A DNA stretch of 64,000 bases, from the NCBI RefSeq assembly GCF_000010805.1, contig NC_012522.1, positions 620,001 through 684,000 on the forward strand, read 5' to 3'. The DNA comes from Rhodococcus opacus B4 (GTDB taxonomy: Bacteria; Actinomycetota; Actinomycetes; Mycobacteriales; Mycobacteriaceae). The notes beneath the pieces were generated by a model. That model saw only the letters and a list, made by a program, of their open reading frames with translations, made no database searches and was not told the origin of the DNA. Position numbers and translations under genes: made by a program. Positions 61,847 through 64,000 of the stretch are shown piece by piece. Numbering within the stretch: position 1 is the stretch's first letter; each line of letters opens with the position of its first letter.

Positions 61847-62895
61847 AGGCCCACCGCCCCGTAGAGTCCGCCGACCTCGCCTCGACCCAGAACGCGCAGC
61901 GTGCCGGGCCGCTGGTCGCCGAGCGCGACCGCGCCGATGTCCGTCCGGACGAGCCGGATGACGGGGTGTCCCACGGCGTCGAACAGGCGACGCACGATGT
62001 GCTTGCGGCCTTCGTGCAGTGTGACCCGGACGAGCGACTTGCCCTCGTTGATGTCGAGGAGCGTGAACGTGTCGACCTTCGCCGGTCCGTCGTCGAGTTC
62101 AACACCTTCCTTCAGCTTCTTGCCGACGCCGCGCTCGAGGGCACCCGACACGGTCGCCAGGTACGTCTTCGACACCTCGAACGACGGGTGCATCAGCCGA
62201 TGCGCCAGGTCACCGTCGTTGGTGAGCAGCAGTAGTCCCTCGGTGTCGGCGTCGAGCCGACCGACGTGGAACAACCGCTGACCAGCGGCGACCCGTTCGG
62301 AGACGATGTCACCGACGCAAGGGCGACCCAGGTCGTCCGACATCGTCGACTGCCAGCCGCGGGGCTTGTTGAGTGCGAGGTGAACGAGGTCCTTCTGGAC
62401 GACGACGCGGACACCGTCGACGCGGACGACCGCGTTCTCGGGGTCGATGCGCAGACCCTGTTCGATGACGATGCGGCCGTCGACCTCGACACGACCCTGC
62501 GAGATCAGTTCCTCGGCCGCACGACGCGACGCGACGCCGGCCTGAGCGAGAACCTTCTGCAGGCGCATACCGTCGCCCTGCGGCGGGCCGGCGGGCCGAT
62601 CGGCGTCCGCGTACTGGTGCCGGGCGGGCTTGGCGTTGCTGATCTTGGGGGCCTGGGCCTGCGCGCGCTGCGGCTTGGCCGACTTGGGCTTGCCGCGCTT
62701 GTTCTTCGCGGCAGGGTCGGGCCTGCCGGGCTTGCCCTTCGTTGCGTCGGGCCGGCCTGATCGATGAGCGGCTTCGGCCCTGTCCGGACGCCCTCCGGTC
62801 TCCGACCTGGTGCGCCCTCCGGTCTCGGACCTGGTGGGGCGCTGCTTCTTGTTGTTGCGATCCGGTGTGCCATCTCGGCGAGCGGGTTTCTTCAC
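61843..62895 (-). CDS. rluB: 23S rRNA pseudouridine synthase (RluB-like)
   Basis: Pseudouridine synthase of 350 aa. A basic, low-complexity N-terminus of ~105 residues (Lys/Arg/Pro/Gly/Ala rich) comes first and includes a tandem RSETGGR repeat. The S4 domain ([20 protein letters not shown]) and the RsuA/RluB catalytic domain with [20 protein letters not shown] (catalytic Asp) follow. It would modify a helix 80-92 uridine as in RluB; the exact site is inferred. The N-terminal tail is likely disordered and RNA-binding. Confidence 0.92.
   Translation of the reverse strand: MKKPARRDGTPDRNNKKQRPTRSETGGRTRSETGGRPDRAEAAHRSGRPDATKGKPGRPDPAAKNKRGKPKSAKPQRAQAQAPKISNAKPARHQYADADRPAGPPQGDGMRLQKVLAQAGVASRRAAEELISQGRVEVDGRIVIEQGLRIDPENAVVRVDGVRVVVQKDLVHLALNKPRGWQSTMSDDLGRPCVGDIVSERVAAGQRLFHVGRLDADTEGLLLLTNDGDLAHRLMHPSFEVSKTYLATVSGALERGVGKKLKEGVELDDGPAKVDTFTLLDINEGKSLVRVTLHEGRKHIVRRLFDAVGHPVIRLVRTDIGAVALGDQRPGTLRVLGRGEVGGLYGAVGL
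62789..62836. repeat. 24-bp tandem repeat in the rluB N-terminal coding region
   Basis: Two adjacent 24-bp copies (62789-62812 and 62813-62836) starting CGCCCTCCGGTCTC, differing at one base. They encode a duplicated [11 protein letters not shown] octapeptide in the disordered tail of RluB, in frame. Copy-number variation between strains would be tolerated. Confidence 0.8.
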
Positions 62896-62911
62896 TTTTG
62901 TACTATCCCTG

Positions 62912-63604
62912 TCAGTCTTCGGTGTCCAGCCCGGTGTCCAACTCTTCTGTGGAAGCCGTAGCTTTATTCATTCTCGCAAATCGTGGGTCAGATTCCAGAC
63001 TGTCACTGATGTCATCTATCAGGTCCACATCCGGCAACAACGGAGCCAAGGCGGGAAGATCGGCCAGAGACGCCAAGCCGAGCCGTTCCAGAAAGAGTTC
63101 CGTCGTCGAATACTGCGTGGCGTTGGTATCGGGATCGACGCCGGCTTCGGCGATCAACCCGCGAGCGAGAAGTGTGCGCACCACACCATCCACGTTGACG
63201 CCGCGCACCGCACTGATCCGTGCGCGGGTCAACGGTTGACGGTATGCCACCACGGCCAGAGTTTCCAAAGCCGCCCTCGTCAGTTTGGAGCGGGCACCGT
63301 CGAGCAGGAGCCGTTCCACGTAGGGCGCGTACGCGGTGCGGGTGTAGAGACGCCAACCGTCACCGGCATATCGGAGGTCCATCCCGCTTCCGCGGGCGGT
63401 GAGCTCGGCGGACATGCGATTCAGCGTCTCCGTGATGCGATTCACAGAAGCGCCGGTCGCGGACGCGAGCTGCTCCGCACCGGCCGGAGAGTCGACGATC
63501 AGCAGCAACGACTCGAGAACAGCCGCGAGTTCGGTGTCCGACAGCTCGGGTTCCGTGTCGACGGCACCCTGATCGTCCGGCTCGTCGAACGGGGCCGAAC
63601 TCAT
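62912..63604 (-). CDS. scpB: Segregation and condensation protein ScpB
   Basis: ScpB of 230 aa, the winged-helix (KITE) partner of ScpA that completes the SMC-ScpAB condensin complex for chromosome segregation. Typical blocks are LAAVLESLLLIVDSPAGAEQ, LTRAALETLAVVAYRQPLTR then ARISAVRGVNVDGVVRTLLA and RGLIAEAG. The ATG at 63604 overlaps the scpA stop (ATGA). The chromosomal condensin is thus separate from the Wadjet SMC motor at 9.6-16.7 kb. Confidence 0.95.
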   Translation of the reverse strand: MSSAPFDEPDDQGAVDTEPELSDTELAAVLESLLLIVDSPAGAEQLASATGASVNRITETLNRMSAELTARGSGMDLRYAGDGWRLYTRTAYAPYVERLLLDGARSKLTRAALETLAVVAYRQPLTRARISAVRGVNVDGVVRTLLARGLIAEAGVDPDTNATQYSTTELFLERLGLASLADLPALAPLLPDVDLIDDISDSLESDPRFARMNKATASTEELDTGLDTED

Positions 63605-64000
63605 CCGTAATCCTCCTCGGTCACCGGGGCGTGTGTGTCTTCCCCGGTCCAGCTCACCAGCAGTTCCCCGAGCGGCTCGGGCTGTTCGAACAACACCGAC
63701 TGCTCGCGGTACAGCTCGAGCAGCGCGAGGAATCTTGCCACGATCTCCACGGTGATCTCGCACTCGGAGACGAGGTCGCCGAAGCTCGCCCACTCCCCGG
63801 CGCCTCGCTCGCGGAGTAGTTCCAGCATCCGCGCCGCCTGTTCGGGGACCGACACGGCGTGCATGTCGTGCAGGTGGTCGAGTCCCACCGTGGGTTTCGG
63901 GCGGGGTGTGAACACGGTCGCGGCGATCTCCGCGAACCGCTGCGGGTCGACGCCGAGCAACACTTCCGGCAGCAACCGGGTGAACTGGTCCTCCAGCGCC
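63601..64000 (-). CDS. scpA: Segregation and condensation protein ScpA, partial (3' part)
   Basis: The C-terminal ~132 residues of the kleisin ScpA; the start lies beyond the right edge and the frame is open to base 64000. Visible are PEVLLGVDPQRFAEIAATVF, the linker with HDMHAVSVPEQAARMLELLR, and the C-terminal winged helix (EITVEIVARFLALLELYREQ ... EPLGELLVSWTG) that binds the SMC head. Coupled to scpB. Confidence 0.93.
   Translation of the reverse strand, partial: ALEDQFTRLLPEVLLGVDPQRFAEIAATVFTPRPKPTVGLDHLHDMHAVSVPEQAARMLELLRERGAGEWASFGDLVSECEITVEIVARFLALLELYREQSVLFEQPEPLGELLVSWTGEDTHAPVTEEDYG

Overview
The window is high-GC actinobacterial chromosome, most likely Rhodococcus (R. jostii/opacus type) or a close relative. 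The evidence is mycothiol synthesis (mshC), garA, DUF3090/SCO1664/DUF5703 families, GTG/TTG starts, ATGA/GTGA stop-start overlaps, and gene order resembling Mycobacterium tuberculosis in three blocks. These blocks are mshC to the M20 peptidase (like Rv2130c-Rv2141c), gcvP to pgsA2 (like Rv1832-Rv1822), and der-cmk-rluB-scpB-scpA (like Rv1713-Rv1709). All homology and synteny statements come from recognition and memory; no database search was run.

Layout. 1-1.9 kb: the 3' end of assimilatory nitrite reductase (nirB, nirD). 2-8.3 kb: accessory genes, namely an acyltransferase, an AhpD-like protein, DUF3224, an AraC regulator, a mini helix-hairpin-helix protein, and a divergent XRE-cupin regulator / His-rich methyltransferase pair with dyad operators. 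8.4-9.5 kb: a membrane-anchored Hsp70/actin-fold protein. 9.6-16.7 kb: a three-gene Wadjet-type (SMC-like) plasmid-defence operon, jetA-jetB-jetC, with no jetD nuclease gene beside it. 16.7-21.2 kb: mshC, SCO1664-like, DUF3090, a phosphatase and uppP, all leftward. 21.4-26.1 kb: an aldo/keto reductase homologue lacking two catalytic residues, then a heme oxygenase / heme ABC importer operon behind an IdeR-like iron box. 26.1-31 kb: an Rv2137c-like gene, an lppL-like lipoprotein, DUF5703, pyrD, PEBP and an M20 peptidase. 31-36.2 kb: tRNA-Leu(GAG), an unusual zinc-ribbon SDR, a Usp protein, DUF2784, a saccharopine-dehydrogenase-like reductase, and a TauE/SafE transporter preceded by a Cys-Cys leader peptide and attenuator-like hairpin. 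36.3-41.6 kb: glcB, a solute-binding/VWA fusion and a membrane metallophosphoesterase. 41.6-51 kb: the glycine-cleavage and GarA neighbourhood with a tandem glycine riboswitch before gcvP, then DUF881-sbp-DUF881-pgsA2. 51-57.8 kb: an SMP-30-like protein, a NUDIX hydrolase, and an acyl-CoA-ligase / reductase / SDR set with a divergent TetR and a repeated dyad operator. 57.8-58.6 kb: a scar with remnants of an MFS transporter and an ECF41-type sigma factor. 58.7-64 kb: an L,D-transpeptidase, tRNA-Pro(GGG), der, cmk, rluB, scpB and partial scpA.

Strongest leads: (1) the JetABC set without JetD; (2) the cysteine-codon leader upstream of the TauE/SafE transporter; (3) two 46-bp palindromes with the same architecture placed directly after stop codons; (4) enzyme-fold proteins with lost catalytic residues (the SDR at 31.2 kb and the AKR at 21.4 kb); (5) the unassigned TTGAC-N4-GTCAA operator cluster at 56.6 kb.
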